From assembly GCA_026413225.1 (NCBI GenBank), contig CM048557.1, positions 24,964,871 through 25,028,870 on the forward strand: a stretch of DNA of 64,000 bases, given 5' to 3'. Below, piece after piece: positions 10,284-24,187 of the stretch. The notes below the pieces were generated by a model, which did not search any database, was not told the origin of the DNA, and was given only the letters and a program-made list of their open reading frames with translations. The translations under genes were made by a program, and so were the position numbers. Source of the stretch: Otis tarda. Its lineage: Eukaryota; Chordata; Aves; Otidiformes; Otididae. How positions within the stretch are numbered: the stretch's first letter is position 1; every line of letters starts with the position of its first letter.

Positions 10284-12962
10284 TATAATAAAAACTGAGG
10301 CATCCTTCATTTTGCTCTTCAGTTTAGGAAATTTTTGTCCTTGAAGTGAAGCCAACTCACACTTCAGCTCCTAGCTGACTGTAGGGAGCTGGATGGTTGC
10401 TGAGATCTAGAACTGAAAGGGTGGCTTCTACTTACAGGAATGCAACTGCCATGTATGCTTTAGATTGTGAACTGCTTTATAACCTCAGATTACCAGCCTA
10501 GCTTGCTGCTAGTTAAAAGCCATAGGTACCTGGGAAAAGCGAGGAGGCGGGCTGGAAGCTTTAGAGTTAAAAGACTGGCTCTTTCAGGAAGCCTTTAATG
10601 TATCCTCTGCCCAGCTGTGATTCTGAGCTCTGAAGGATATGTCAAACAAATAGGCTAGGGGGTTCTCTCCTGCCTACCTATCCTACATACGAGTTTTTCT
10701 GTTTGTGTCACACATTTACCAAGAAACCCAATTCTTTTTCTTTTTCTCCACTCAGTAATGGGGTTTGAACGGGTACACAGTCATGCTACAGCAATGTCTT
10801 AGATGTCTCCTCAGTGAGTGCTAGAACTATTATTTTTCTTTTGGGCTAAATTGCCTCAGTCTAGCAACTAATTGCACTGGGACCATTTATACACGTTGGA
10901 TTTATTATCTATGGTTACGTGGTTGGATCATTTTTCTGCATGCTGAAATGGAGCATAATTGGGCTATTTTTCATAACAAATAGAGTGTGCCTGTACAGAA
11001 GGAGGTTGGCCTACAGCAGGTTTTGCCTCACTATTTTTAATAGCTCCGGCACCGAAGAGGTTTCACTTCTCTGTTGGGATCTTTCCAGACTAATGTTTCT
11101 CTGGTTTTTTTTTAATGGCACAGAAGTTGGTCTCTGTCATATTGTTATGGGTGATAACGTGCAAGACCTGGTCATTTTTGCATTATTTTTTTTTTGGAAA
11201 CAAGTGAACAAAGTCCAAAAAGAAGTATTACTAGGAGTATTTGGATTTTCTATACTAGTGGAGCACTAGCAGCCCAGACCAGTGAGTTGCTTGCAAGAAT
11301 ATCTGGGGTTTGTTTCATTTTAACACAATATGGGAATGTAATGTTTGGGAGGGATTCCAGCCTGGAAGTCCTTTATTGGCAGTACTGCAAACTATTAATG
11401 CCTGATCTAAAGTGGACATCTCTAGCAAAAAAAAAAAAAGGAATTAATGCATCACTATCTATGAATAAATTTTATATAGTAGGACTACTGGTTTAGTACT
11501 ACCACAGAAATGGTTACCTGACCTGTGATGCCTGAGGTCTTTTCTTTGCTTATTATGTGATATATGTCACAGGCATGCTCTAGCAGAAAATAAACATTTA
11601 GAGCATTTCAAGAAAATCAATCAGACTCTTCCTCTTTGAGCATCTGCTTTTGTTTGGGTTATGTTTTGCTAGTGCCTCTTTGAATCACAGCTAAGGAAGA
11701 GCCAGACACACGGGCAGAACATCAGGCACTGTCTTTATTCCTTTATGCCTTTGCTCTCAAATAAGCTACAGGCTAGAGATCAGCGACACAGCAGAGCAGT
11801 AGCAATCAAATCTGCTCTTCAGCGTATTCCGATGGTAGGCATCTGGTAAGGAACACAGTTGTTAATTTTGCATACTGTCTGTGCTGGACCTTCAGCTTAG
11901 GTGTATGTCTTCATAAAAAACGAAGACATAACAGAAAATAAGACTGTTGCACTTTGTAATCCTGTCTCCCTCTCCATGGAGTCCCGTGGTATACGTGTGT
12001 ATGTATCCATGCTTGTGCCTGTGTGTGTGTGCACGCTTGTGTGCATGTGTTACAGTGTATTTAGAATCTTCATACAGTGGGATTATCTGGTGGGTTTTAT
12101 CTTGGTCAGTTGTGCCTTTCATTCATATTGATAGTGGTGAGCATGAAGCACAAAGACAACTCCCACTTTTCTTTCTAACCCTGCAGTTCTGAAAGTCTGC
12201 TGTATAAAATGATATGGAGCAAAGCTCAAAGAGGTCAAAAGTGTGCAAAAACTTACAGTGAAGTCATATTTCAACTGAATGACACAAATTTTAGGTCACT
12301 ACCTTCCTTTCCAAAATATCTCTGTGTGTGGTGCTCACAGTGTAGGCTCTGTGGCACACCTCCAAGAGTTTGGATTGCATGGAATAAATACCCTTCCATA
12401 AAATAGCTAAACCTTGACGTCAGTGCATTTTAGTGATTTACACAACAGAGCACTTTGCTGAGGACTCAGAAAGGAAAATAATGTATTTCTTATTTTATTT
12501 ATTTTTCTGGGTTTATATCAACACTAGCTTTAAAGCAAAGATCTAGAGCTCAAAGCAATGTTGTCATCTGTTAGAAATGTGTGTACATTAATACATCTTT
12601 TTCCAAAAATGGTCTGAATGAAATCAAAGTCTAATCGACCTCAGTTTTATCAATTGGCATACATATGAACACTACATTCGTATCATAGTTGGTTTTGTTA
12701 CTGTAATGTGCATAGACCTGATCCAAAATAAGGGCTTCACTCCAATTGTATAATGGTCCCTTAGGGAAGTGGCTATGCTATTTTATAAATCCCCTGTGAG
12801 TAACTGAGTTCTGTTAGAACCTGAGAATATACAGAGAAAAGTACAACTTCCATACAAGAAAAAGGTGAGACAAGAATATTCAGAAAGAGAAAGATGAGTG
12901 AAGGGGAAATAAAATTTAAGTCTATTAAAACATAAAAGGGAGAAGTTAAAAGATAATTATTT
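10284..12962. other. Unique AT-rich DNA
   Basis: No gene or transposon is recognised. The 116-codon frame at 10919-11269 is rich in phenylalanine and leucine from T-runs and resembles no family. A GT-rich stretch is listed separately. Confidence 0.5.
11994..12050. repeat. GT-rich simple repeat
   Basis: Imperfect (TG)n with the longest pure run near 12020-12031 (GTGTGTGTGTG), interrupted by ATGTATCCATG and CACGCTTG. Microsatellite-like. Confidence 0.75.
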
Positions 12963-13018
12963 ATCTTTCATATAAAGATCTTATATATATATATATATAT
13001 ATATCTTTCATATAAAGA
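12963..13018. repeat. (TA)n array framed by direct repeats
   Basis: A (TA) run of 23 bases (12982-13004) lies between two identical 16-bp sequences, ATCTTTCATATAAAGA, at 12963-12978 and 13003-13018. The flanking repeat is itself a short imperfect hairpin (CTTT..AAAG). The array may have expanded within a small tandem duplication. Confidence 0.85.
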
Positions 13019-14164
13019 AAAAAATACAGGGAATCCAATGAAATTAACAGGCAGGAAGTTTAAAACAAATAAAAGGCAGTAATGTTTCTAAGAACACATA
13101 TTAACCTATAATGTGTTTTTCTGTCTCAGGCCATAGTGGAAACCAAAAGCAGGAATGTTTCCAAAAAGGGATCACAGAACTGCGTTGAGGGTAATTCAAA
13201 TGGCAACACACTAATGAGCTGAGGGATTGCTAAAATCAGAGAAATGCGCTACCTTGATAATTTACTTCCCTAACAATACAATGAATGCACAACTGGAACA
13301 CACAGCCCTTTCATCAGGTTAACAATTGCATATTTCAAGTGGTACTGAAATTTGACTTTTGAAAACTTTTTTCTCCCTTACCTAAAACAATTAAAGTTGT
13401 AATTAATTGCACTGAGAACAAACCTAAGAGATGTATAACTTCCCACAGATGCAGCAGTTAGATTACATCTTTCCACAAATGTTCTCTAATAAATGGGTTT
13501 CAGGAACACACATTAGTTAACATTAGAAATGCTATCAAAAATTAATCTAGCCCCAAATTCACTTGTTCCAGCTGATCTGGTTTAATAATACTTAAATATG
13601 CACAGCATGCTTATTTTTGCCTTGAAATTTTTTAGTGGAAACAGTTCATAGAAAACATCTTTAAAAGTGATTCTTTTACAAGAAAAACAACTTTGAACTC
13701 TTGAAGATTAAATCCATTCTTACTTTACATTGGTTTAAACTTCACTGACTTTTAACAATGCTTCTCCTTATTTTTGCCAGTCTAAGGGAGCCCTGAACCA
13801 GAACTTAAGTTTGTATTCATGTATATAACTGCATAGCTAATTCTGACGTAGACTAACAGAATCTGGCACACCAGCTATCGTATATTTCTCATAGACAGTG
13901 TCTTGCTCTTATATTTTTATGACAAGCCCTGCCATTTTGGGTGTTTTTTTCTTGATATCTGAGTTTACAGAGTTATATTATTTTACAGGAAATTCAACTT
14001 TCAGTTTTGTTTTCAGAAAGTAAGCTTCAAGTTCTCATGGCTGCTAAGAGACATTTGGAAAGGTTAATCTGAAAGGATCAAGCACCGGAAGGCAAATAAT
14101 ATAACGATCTCAAGGGATATTACTTTTAAAATCTCATGATTTTTAATCCAGTTTTATGGGATTA
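13019..14164. other. Unique AT-rich DNA
   Basis: No gene, RNA or repeat recognised. Confidence 0.5.
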
Positions 14165-14400
14165 AATTGCAGCAGGGGAGACTGAGGTTAAACATTAAGA
14201 AAAACTTCTGCTATAAGGATAATTAAGTAGTAGGACAATCTGTCTAGAGAGCTCACAATTCTCCACCAGTGGAGGTTTTTAAGAGCAAACTGGACAGATT
14301 TCTAGCCAGGAATGTTCAAACTCTCATTGATTCTGCCTTAAGAGGTGGAGTAATAATATGAGGTCATGTAGTGAGGTCATGTCTTGCCCCATTTCCAGTA
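14165..14400 (+). mobile_element. Ancient CR1 3' fragment
   Basis: Strongly diverged, but the order of blocks is that of an old CR1 3' end: GGGGAGACTGAGGTTAAACATTAAG (ORF2 'RLD/IRK' region, 14176 onward), then CACCAGTGGAGGTTTTTAAGAGCAAACTGGACAG, then ATTCTGCCTTAAGAGGTGGAGTAAT. It lacks a clear tail. It resembles the CR1/L3-like 3' ends found in all amniotes and is clearly older than the other copies here. The boundaries are approximate. Confidence 0.6.
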
Positions 14401-15550
14401 ATAATGATTTCTGTAGCCTGATTTACCATTTTTAACATGCTGGGTTAACAATGATAAATGCAAAATTTCTTCATCTAAACTACAGGGAATCACTGCTTGT
14501 AATGAATTTTTTATCAATATAGCTTAGATAAACCATAAAATTCAATATCAGTAGAAAAAAAAGGAACGGATCCATTTCAAAATGTTAAGGGTTTTCCCCG
14601 AGTCCTTTCCATAGGTCCTAAGGGATCTTTCTTCAGGATATATCTTTAAAGACTCTTAAACAATGTTTTTTCAGCCCCAAGTAATCCCAATGGACAGGTT
14701 TTTTATTTCATTTTTCTATCTTCTTCTAAATTTCTTATTTTGTTCTTAACCTACTATGATTTTATTTCTAGTACGCCCATACTTCTTAAATCTTGTTGTA
14801 TCATGGCTTTACAAGTTCTGTTGCACAGTGGCCCAGCTGACATTTAAGGTGGCAGCATTCTTACATGAAAATAAGACAAGGTTACATTGTCAGCAAAAAT
14901 CAGGTCAATAAATACTTTGGCAATGACTTTTGAGCTAATTTTCTGTGTGTGGACTCTCCTAGCTGTTAATAAAGAGTGAATGCAGTGCACAGTATGTATA
15001 ATGTGCTGTTGATGTAAGAAATACTCAGAAATAACTAGCACTGTATGAGAGAACAGGAAGGTCTAGAGGAGTCAGGATATTTTTTCCTGCACTGCAGCCT
15101 AAAATCAGAGCACACAGATTAAAGCCTTGGAATGCAGCAGATACTCACTCTGGTAGACATCCCAGTAACTATTTATCTCTCGTATATCTAATATGATATG
15201 CAGAAAAGCTCCATGAGGAGCATTTTGTTCCAGCTGATAAATCAAAAATTTATATGGAGGAAAATGTCAGAAGAGTAGTTCCTTGTGTAATGTTGTATCC
15301 ATACCATTCTGCACTCATTCTGGGTATTGAATGAGGCAAAGGTCCTATGTAGAAAAAAAGCATATATGAAAGCTTCTGCTATGAAGCATACCTATAACAC
15401 AAAGAAAAATGGAATTAAAGTTTTCCCAAGTTAATAAAGTATTATTTAGCTTTGCCATGCTTCATGTTATAGCCTAAATAATATTACTCTGAAGGCTTTT
15501 TCAAGAAAAGAAAAATATGCACAACTCTTAACATCCTCTTCCCAACATTA
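14401..15550. other. Unique DNA before CR1 copy 2
   Basis: No gene, RNA or further repeat recognised. Confidence 0.5.
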
Positions 15551-16022
15551 TCATAGAATCACAGAATAGAATCATAGAATATTTAGGGTTGGAAGGGACC
15601 TTTTAAGGTCCTCTAGTCCAACCCCCCTGCAAGGAGCAGGGATATCTCCAACCAGATCAGGTTGCACAGAGTCCTGTCCAACCTGGCCTTGAATGTTTCC
15701 AGGGATGGGGCATCTACCACCTCTCTGGGCAACCTGTTCCAATGTTCCACCACTCTCATTGTGAAAAATTTTTTCCTTATGTCAAGTCTGAATCTACCTC
15801 CTTCTAGTTTAAAACTATTACCCCTTGTCCTATTGCAGCGGGCCCTGCTGAACAGTTTCTCTCCATCTTTCTTATAAGCCCCCTTTAGGTACTGAAAGGC
15901 TGCAATAAGGTGTCCCCGGAGCCTTCTCTTCTCCAGGCTGAACAGCCTCAACTCTCTCAGCCTGTCTTCACAGGAAAGGTGCTCCAGCCCTCTGATTATC
16001 TTCGTGGACCTCCTCTGGACTC
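15551..16022 (-). mobile_element. CR1 LINE copy 2 (3' end, minus strand)
   Basis: A 472-bp CR1 3' end in reverse orientation. The tail repeats (TCATAGAATCACAGAATAGAATCATAGAAT) are at the left, followed by GGGTTGGAAGGGACC and TCTAGTCCAACCCCCCTGC. On the minus strand a frame of 112 codons (15613-15951) reads [69 protein letters not shown] in order, which is the C-terminal part of CR1 ORF2. It is 5'-truncated at about 16022 (GAGTCCAGAGGAGG on the minus strand). It belongs to the same tail type as copies 1, 3, 4, 6 and 7. Confidence 0.94.
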
Positions 16023-19000
16023 AGTTTTACTAACAGTCTTCAAAACAGGTTTTTGCCCTTGGAGTTTATTTATTGTTTATTGAATTGAGAGGAGCCTTTA
16101 TATTTATGTATTTATGTTATTATTTCTTAATTGGCAGAAAGTTTTTTGCAGTTGGTCTAGCATGTATGAGGAAGCACAGTGAAACCATCTTATCTTTCTA
16201 CATCTCAAAGCAGAAGGAGTTGAAGGAGTCTCAAACTTCATGTTTTGTGCTCTGTAAGCAGAAAAAAAAAACATCTACCATGACCCAAGAAGTCCTTAGA
16301 AGAACTCCTAGAGATGGTCTTCTGAGGCCTGGTGTTGAGTCCGAGCACTACCAGTCAGTTCCGTTCTTTCTATGCCTGCCAATAAAATTGCCTCAGCAGA
16401 TCCTATGAATTTTTAACGCAGTGCTGTGGTGCTGGTGGTTTGGGTTGGGCACAAGTTTATGGTAGAAGCAAATAAACAAAAAAGGCAAATCTTAAACTGC
16501 AAATGCAACGTGATCTGTCTCAGCCTTAAATAATAGAGAAGTTGTGTGTCTCAGCTTTTAAATAAAAGGGACATTATAATGAATTTCTTGCATTTGTCCT
16601 GTTCCTACCTTAAGATTCTTAAACCCGGAACAGAAGAATCCAGAAGCATCTGGTTTTTAATGGGGGTATGATCATACTATTAATTCTATTGCAACCTGTC
16701 TGTTCAGGTCAAGAAGGGTGCTTCCTGGTACTCCGTTCACTAAAGAGGGGAGTCAAGTACAGATGCGCCATGCACTGGTAGTCATAAAATACATTCTTTG
16801 TTTTAGTTTTACTGTTTCTTGGATTCAAATCAGTGGTCCCCCAAGTGCCCCCAAATTGCTGTGCACATGTATCCATCCCTCCAGCTCTGTTTTATGGAAA
16901 AGAAACAAGCAATGCATATTCTTTCACCAACTCTATAGTTCAATGTTTGCTATTAACAAAAGAATCGGGCTACTTCAGGAACTTTTACACACTTTTTATG
17001 CCTAGAGGGTGAAAAAGTTACTGAAAATCAATAGAACTACTTTTTCTTTTGCAGTATGAAAGTTAATAATGTTCAATGCAAAAGACTCAGCCTTTCAGAA
17101 ATGTCTTTCTCAACATCTCTACTCTGAAACGTCACACACTCTCTTGAGAATTGTAAAAAGTCAGCCTAAATATAAATACAGAAATATGTAATGTTCTTAG
17201 GAAGGGTTATAAAAATGAATCAAAGTAATATGCCTCTTGTTCCTCCAGCAAATACACCAAAAATGCAGTAGGGATCTTCCTAGTAAAATGTGATTTGTTA
17301 GATATACAAAAGAAGACCAAGAGCCAAAACCTGCTGCCAGTTAAGCTTATCTAAATCTGAAGCAACCACTTTATCATCCCAAACCCTCTACCTCAGAGCT
17401 AAACTGGTGTAATTGAGAGGAGATACTTGCCTCAAAAGATAGATTAAGAATGAAATGATTAATTGATTAATAATGGTAGCTGAGTGTAGATAGTGATTTA
17501 TTTGACAAGCCAATTAATTATTCAGGTATTGTAGCATAGGATTAGGAGCATGGACTTCAGAGAAGGGTCAAAGTTAGAAGTCAGGAAGGCATTTAGCAGC
17601 CATAGGAGAAGATGAAGAATCCAAGAGATGAAAGGAAAAGAATATCATTAAATATTTGAGCAATGTGAAATACCTTCTAATATTTTTCTTCTAAATTCTA
17701 ATTAAGTTTCGAGAACCTTGAGAGCGTCAAGGAGCCAGAGGACTCTGCAGCGTATTCGTCTCTCATCCTTTATTTTTATTTAGAGGAACATCTTGTGTTT
17801 ACCTCTTTCTTACGGCACAAAATAGTTTGTATAATATTGGGAACAATACCTTTAAGTCGTGTAGCCCCAAACACAGAAGTTTGGAGAACGGCTGTAGGAA
17901 CTCTAGTACTACTATGCAAAAGCAGTTAAAGCTGGTATCTTCCAGGCATTTTATACTAAGCACTGCATCATGTCTGAGGCAAATAAATTGTAAGGAGGAT
18001 TGTACTGAATGGAAAAACAGAGCTGTTAAAACTTTTAGAGCTGAATCTGTCTGGAATACAGTGGCAAGTGAGTTAAACCTCTATCAAGGGTTAAACCTCT
18101 AGCAATGGGCTTTTGGAAGACCATTAGCAGATTGTGTGATTTCTGACACTAACAAGTTCACTTAGTATGTGAAACTTTTTCCTGTTGCTCCAGAGAAGAA
18201 GCTGTGATCATGAGAAGTATTTAAGGTGTATTTATTCCAGTATCTACTTACTCCTTCATTTAACAAGTATTGATTTCACAATTAAGCCTATAAGAGATTT
18301 TTAACCCAAAGACACATGCAGTATGTAACCAGAAACAAGGTAGTGCTGAAAGAACCCAACAGTAGGAAAATACAAAGTAAAACTTAGGTCATATGGGGCC
18401 AGCTTACTCCTATTAAGCAATAGGGCACACAGCATAGGGTTCAGTTGTGTACAGTTGAGGAGGAGTTGGAGATCGGCTTCCAGAGAATAAAGAAGCTTTT
18501 AAAGGAATAAAGAAGCACAATCAATCTGTCCAGAGTTTTCTTTTTTGAAAGTTGAGGGTCAAGAAAAACTAAACAGGTTTCTTGACTTGTAAACAGGGGA
18601 ACCAGCATAGCAGACACATTCAATTAACGCAAAGGAAGAAACTAACAGAATGCTTTGCTTGTACAGAGACCCAAAAGCATTGAATAAAGATGTAGAAAAT
18701 AAAACGTGTTTCAATAACCAAACAAGGAAGAAAATTTGGGCCATATGGCTGATGCCAAACAACTATCTAAAATAGATGCACTAGCCTCTGCCCTTATACC
18801 ATCAGTGTACATGTTCAGAATATTTAACACTCCTTTAGTGAATTACTGAAGACTGTTAGTTGGATTTGGTTTGGGCCATGAGCTGTTTCTTTGGAATATA
18901 AAACACTTTTAATGGTATTGAGATTAAAAAGATATAGTGACATTTTTATCTGGGAGGAATGCAACATCTAAACACTCCTGGCAGGTCTTGGGGGAGAGGG

Positions 19001-20410
19001 ACAGATGTTGGCTTAAAGATTAAAAAAAAAACCAAAAACCAAAACAACCTCAAACCACAGAAAATCTAGGAAAATGTATACCTTGGATTTAATATAGAGA
19101 GCTGCACAGACAAATTCTGATAATTTTGAGATCATCATCAATACTGTTCGTACAAACAAGAAAGACAGAGAGTGAGAAATTCATACTTAACTGAAAATAG
19201 CCATGTGAAAAGATGCACTGTGACTTGCACTGTTTGCACTGTGACTTGCAAAACAACAGGTCAGGTTAAAACCCTTCAGGAAATAATTTAGGCTGTTAGC
19301 ACAGATTGGCTGGTCATTTCCCAAATCAAAGCTTCAGTCCTCGGTTATATGTTACTTTGATCATGATACATTACTTATTGGAGAAAACTAATGAAAAAGG
19401 ATCTTGAAAGTCACTGAAGGAATAAAAATTTGAAAAAAAAGGTATAGAAACTTTTAATGAATAATAACAGTAAAGATATCTGCTTGGCACATTACAAATG
19501 CCAAAAATACAGCAGAAAATCTACACTAGTCTCACATGAAAATATTGTCCCCTGAAGCAAAGTAGGCATAGATTTGTTTGTGTCAATGACAAAACTTGGT
19601 ACTCATTCTAGATCATTTTTCTTACTTCCCCAAGAGACCACAACTAGCTAATATTATATACAGGCATTTGTTCAAATCTGGGGTTTTTGCTAGATGTTAT
19701 GCACCTGATATTTGGAGCCATTTACAGGCTTATGAAATTCAGGAAGTTTTCAATGGACCAGGAGGAATATAAATGGCAATAGAAAGACGAAAGTCAGATT
19801 CCTTTAGGGACCTGCAGAACAGAACCAATGAAACCTGGTTCATCACCCATAGAACTGGAAATTTCTAATCTTAGAAACTCATCACTAAAATCTCAGAATT
19901 TTTTGAAGTAGACAACTCAGAAGAGACAAGACAAAAATTCAGTATGAATTTAGTATTAGTTTAACCACTAACCAAAGACATACACACTAGATACAAAGAT
20001 CCAGTTCAGTAAACCATAGGCTACTGCAGGCTGGAAGGCAGAATGACTGTATTTTTGCCTTGCTCTTGTGCACTCCTCTAGCTGTTTACCACAGGCTGTT
20101 TCAGAGAAAGGACAGTGGCTATACAGTTCTTCGCTATATATTCTTTGTTCTGTCCTGATACAGAATTTCCTATGCAGTGGATTCCAAAGATAACATAAAG
20201 CAGTGGTGTTACATGATGTTCCCTTGTGATCTTTGGAGATCGTCTGGATAGACCCAGAATGAAAAGGAGAAAGAGACAGGTTATCCAGTCTCTGGAGGGG
20301 AGGGAGGAAATGGATACAAAGTTGGCTGTTTTGCTGAGAATTCCTTAATGAGGCAAGAGCCACAAAAAGCAAGGGCAGCCCAGGCCCAAAATATACGAGC
20401 ATATGACCAT
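16023..20410. other. 4.4-kb stretch without recognised repeats
   Basis: AT-rich, with no gene, RNA or transposon that I can support. The 144-codon minus-strand frame at 19968-20402 is the longest frame outside transposons in this part. It shows no domain, no compositional signature and no splice signals that frame it, so it is not called. Confidence 0.45.
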
Positions 20411-20432
20411 ATTATTCATATATATGAATAAT
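20411..20432. repeat. 22-bp perfect AT-rich palindrome
   Basis: The 22 bases centred between 20421 and 20422 equal their own reverse complement (arm ATTATTCATAT). It could form a small cruciform. In AT-rich DNA such a palindrome can arise by chance. Confidence 0.85.
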
Positions 20433-20689
20433 TTGTTTTACTGATTCTTGAAATAACAATGCAAATATTTCAAAGGAACTGCACAAATCTAAGCACCAGC
20501 TGAAGGATAACTGGATGCCACTACTTAGTTTATTCAACAGGTTTACATAAATATTTTTTACATAAATTGTTTCTATTAAAAATTAAGTTTTGACTGAGAA
20601 GGGACAATGTAGTTAGGCTACATCATAGAAGTGAAGCAGCAACTATTCACACTAAAGGAAGAATTCACTAAGAGGCATCCCCTTTTCAG

Positions 20690-20863
20690 CCACTGTATCC
20701 CCAGCGCCCCACGGGTGCCCAGGCTAAGGAGCAGGCTGCCACCTCCCTCACCGCAGCACCGCTCACGGCTCAGGCTGCTGCTACCTGCGCTGCAGAAGGG
20801 CGTTCTCAGCTCACTCGGGCAACACATCATCTCTGCATGCTGACTGACTTGACTGTCAGTCAG
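20690..20863. other. Small GC-rich pocket with inverted repeat
   Basis: About 170 bp much richer in G+C and CpG than the surrounding DNA (around eight CpG sites between 20700 and 20825). Its right edge contains a 9-bp perfect inverted repeat, CTGACTGAC (20840-20848) and GTCAGTCAG (20855-20863), around a 6-base loop. It has open frames on both strands (70 codons plus, 98 codons minus) but nothing recognisable. It could be a decayed GC-rich repeat, an exon fragment or a small regulatory island. Confidence 0.4.
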
Positions 20864-23800
20864 ATTATATTGTTGCCAAGTCAGGCTGTGACACCAAAGT
20901 GACCCTGGCTGCACCAGCCCATGCAGACTGATGCAGACTGCTGTAGTTCAAAGTTTTTCTTACCAGTCTCTGCCTGAAACTTGTCCCCTGCCCTCCAGAC
21001 GCAAGCATAGATCCATGCACCAAAGATGGGGGGCAGAGGCAGAAGGGCACCTATTTCTGTAATTGTGACAGCTCCGAATGTTTGCTTGGCTTTTCTGAAA
21101 TAAACTTTGGTTTGTGCTCCTGCTGCGATCAAAATTGTTTCCACTAGACAGCAACTTAATGTAAAACTAGTAAGTATAAAGTGGGGATTTTGACAAGGTG
21201 TCATCAGAAAGACTTTTCCAAACACACAGGGAGGCTGTTAGAGCTTTCACAGTGTAAGTCCTAATATGACAGGGACTAAAGCTGAACTCTTGGTCATTCA
21301 TTTTAAATTTAAACCTTCTTGGGTCACTATGCTAAAACCACTCAAGGTAACTTTTAATGCTGAAGTCAAAGAACGGATCAATGCAATTTAATTTGAACAC
21401 ACGGGTTGTAAAATTAAGCATCAATTCTGAGAGGTGGACAGTATTGCACTGTCCTCTGATGAACATTGTGGATGAGGCCGTAATAAAGAAATCATAGCAA
21501 TGACTGGCCAGTGGTATTTTCTTTTGCAAAAATTAGAACATATTATAAATACTCACCCAATTTTTCCAAGTAACTGGAGATGGATTTGTCATGTTGAAAA
21601 CATGAACCACTACATACTTCATAAACAACTACACACTTCGCAAACTGCTTTAGGATGCCAGACTGAACTGACTTACAGCACATCAGGTACTCAGGAACAT
21701 AAATCCAATTTTCTAATTACCACTGCTTTGCATTCTCTGTATTAGTATAGCTCTATGAAGTTTAGCTAGAAGCAAGAGACCTAGATATTTCAGTGGATAG
21801 CATTACCACAGTGGTTATGTGAAATACACATGTGTTCATCTTTTTCCAGGGCATGAACTTCAACTGTGTGAATTACCCTTTTTCACAAAACAGGTTTAAT
21901 CTTTGCACAGTAGTTCCCATCTGATGACAATCATCTGCTTGATGCAGTAAAATCCTTCTTTTGTCACTGTCTTCCCTAGGCTTTCTCTTTTGTAGGAAAT
22001 TGAGAAAAAAAAAAAGCTGCAGTGTCTTTTCATCCTAGGACTTTGAGGTGGAACTTTCACTGTTCTTTTCCTCTTGCAGACACTAGGGCTTCTGTCTGGC
22101 TGCAAACATGAGCAAACCAGTATGTTATCTGCAAGACATAGGTGCAATTTTCCTAGAGCTCCTGTAGATTCAAGAATGCTGAAGAAATCCTACAAATATA
22201 TCAATATATTTAATGCACAGACCTATTAAGGGTGCAGCTGATGATTAAAAGATGGTTTAGACTTATAGACAAATGAGGCTGTGACCTTTCTGCCAACACC
22301 ACCAAAGAGAAGGTCAGCTTTTCTTTCAGTAGTAAGGAGCTTGTGCTATGACTGCCTGTCCAACAGGAACAGGACTATGAATGTATTCTTTCTTATTTCC
22401 AGTTCTTCTAACACATGATATGGAACAATTTCCAGATGAAAATAATCTTTCACTTAGCAGGGCTAGAGACAGAAAAAAAAAGGACGCAATTCTGCTTGTA
22501 AGACTGTAAGACTGTTGACCTAAGTTAAATACTTCATAGTTATAGAGAAATCAAATAAAACATAATAGGCTCAGTACTATTCCAGAATATGATATTCTGT
22601 CTTCAGCCGAGACTAATGTTGAAAACATGCGGGATTCCCAATTACAAATTCAGTGAACCCAACTTGAGTATCAAAATGACACAGAAATAATGCAGTATTT
22701 GAGACCCACTGAAGTCTTATTCCTGTGCAGTGTTATGCGTAATGACCCATCTAAAAGTGAAGAAAGAATTAATGCTTTATAATAAAGCAATTGTAAAATG
22801 ATATAAAATAAAAAGACAATTATGAAAGTCATCAACAATTTAAATTTTGTTATAAGTCATTTTTTTGTGTGAAGGTCATTGTAACTTCAAGGTACTGATT
22901 TTCCTTTTTGTCATCTCTGCCATAAGGAGGAGAAAAGTAAGCAAAACGAGATTTAGCTTTTACTCAAAAATAGACCTGGAGCTTCCAGGAGCAAATCAAT
23001 TCCCCTGAAAGGGGATTTTTATGGAATTGTGAAATATTATATTCATGTAATCTCATTTATGCCAAACTACACTTTAATCTAAGTCAAATCCCTTGATTTG
23101 AGATTTGTTGTAGGCATCCAGTCAGTCATGACACTGTTAAAATGGCTAAAAGCAATTTCTGCAATTTCTTCAAATGTCAGCTTACTCTAGAAAATAGTAA
23201 ACATAATTTGGAATTTACAAAATTACAGATACATTGACCCTTTTTTGTTGTTTTTTTAAATCTTTTTAGTCGCCACTTTTCCTAAAGCATAGGAGGCTCT
23301 GAATCTACCATACACATCACAATAACCAGTTCAGAAACACACAGCATTACGATGCTGTGGATGAGGGCGGATTTTCAGGCACAATGACCACATAGAGCAC
23401 CCTCTCAGGAAACATGGAAAAAAGTTCACAAGGAGAAGCTTGTTACATCAGCTGCCCACATGGGCCTGATCCCCGCATTTTCCAGTGGAGTTCACTAATA
23501 TATTTACTATGCCACAGGGGCTGAACTGCTTTGTCTGAGAAGTATGTCCACACACACACAGACTTGCTGTGCCTCTTTCAGATCCAGTGTTGATTATTAC
23601 TTGCCATTGAAATAATTGGTTCATAAAAGCAATAATGTCCAAAATTTGTAAGCATGAAATCATATGTATTTACTGCAGAAATGGCTTCTGAACCAACTCA
23701 AAATTTTACTAATATGCTTAAACTACCTGTTGGGCATGGATCCAACCTTGGTAATGTGATTCAAGAGTGCCATTTTGACCACAGCTTGAAACATTAAGAG

Positions 23801-24187
23801 CTTGTGTGTAGTGTTACCAGTGATTTATCTCTGGACTTATCACCAAACTCCATCACTGAGTTTGCATCATAGCATCTGAGAAGTACTTACTGTCTGTGAC
23901 CTCCTGCTCAGTTAAATGAATTTAAGTCAATGGTGAAGAATACTCCCTGTTCTTTTCAAGGCTGGATTATTACCTGGGAATTACAGATTGGGACTTTGGG
24001 ATGCAACCTGTTCTGAATCAGTTTGTTGAAGGACAAAACAAAACAGTATCAAAATGGAGACAATTACATGTACAGCATAAATATGACCTACACTGAAATT
24101 TTTCATGCAAGTTTTGGGTTTTTTTAAGGTCTTTACTGAAGCAGCTTTATATTAATTGACTCAGTTCCTTCTCTCATTTGTTACCAG
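20864..24187. other. Unique DNA between the GC pocket and CR1 copy 3
   Basis: AT-rich, with no gene or transposon recognised. Open frames up to 114 codons (20881-21225, minus) show no family resemblance. Confidence 0.45.

Noticed and set aside
11429..11442. Poly(A) run as a retrocopy tail
   Set aside because: No upstream homology to a gene; several similar A-runs occur in the window.
19968..20402. 144-codon minus-strand frame outside transposons
   Set aside because: No recognisable domain, cysteine and hydrophobic residues scattered without pattern, no promoter or splice context. A frame of this length can occur by chance in 64 kb over six frames.
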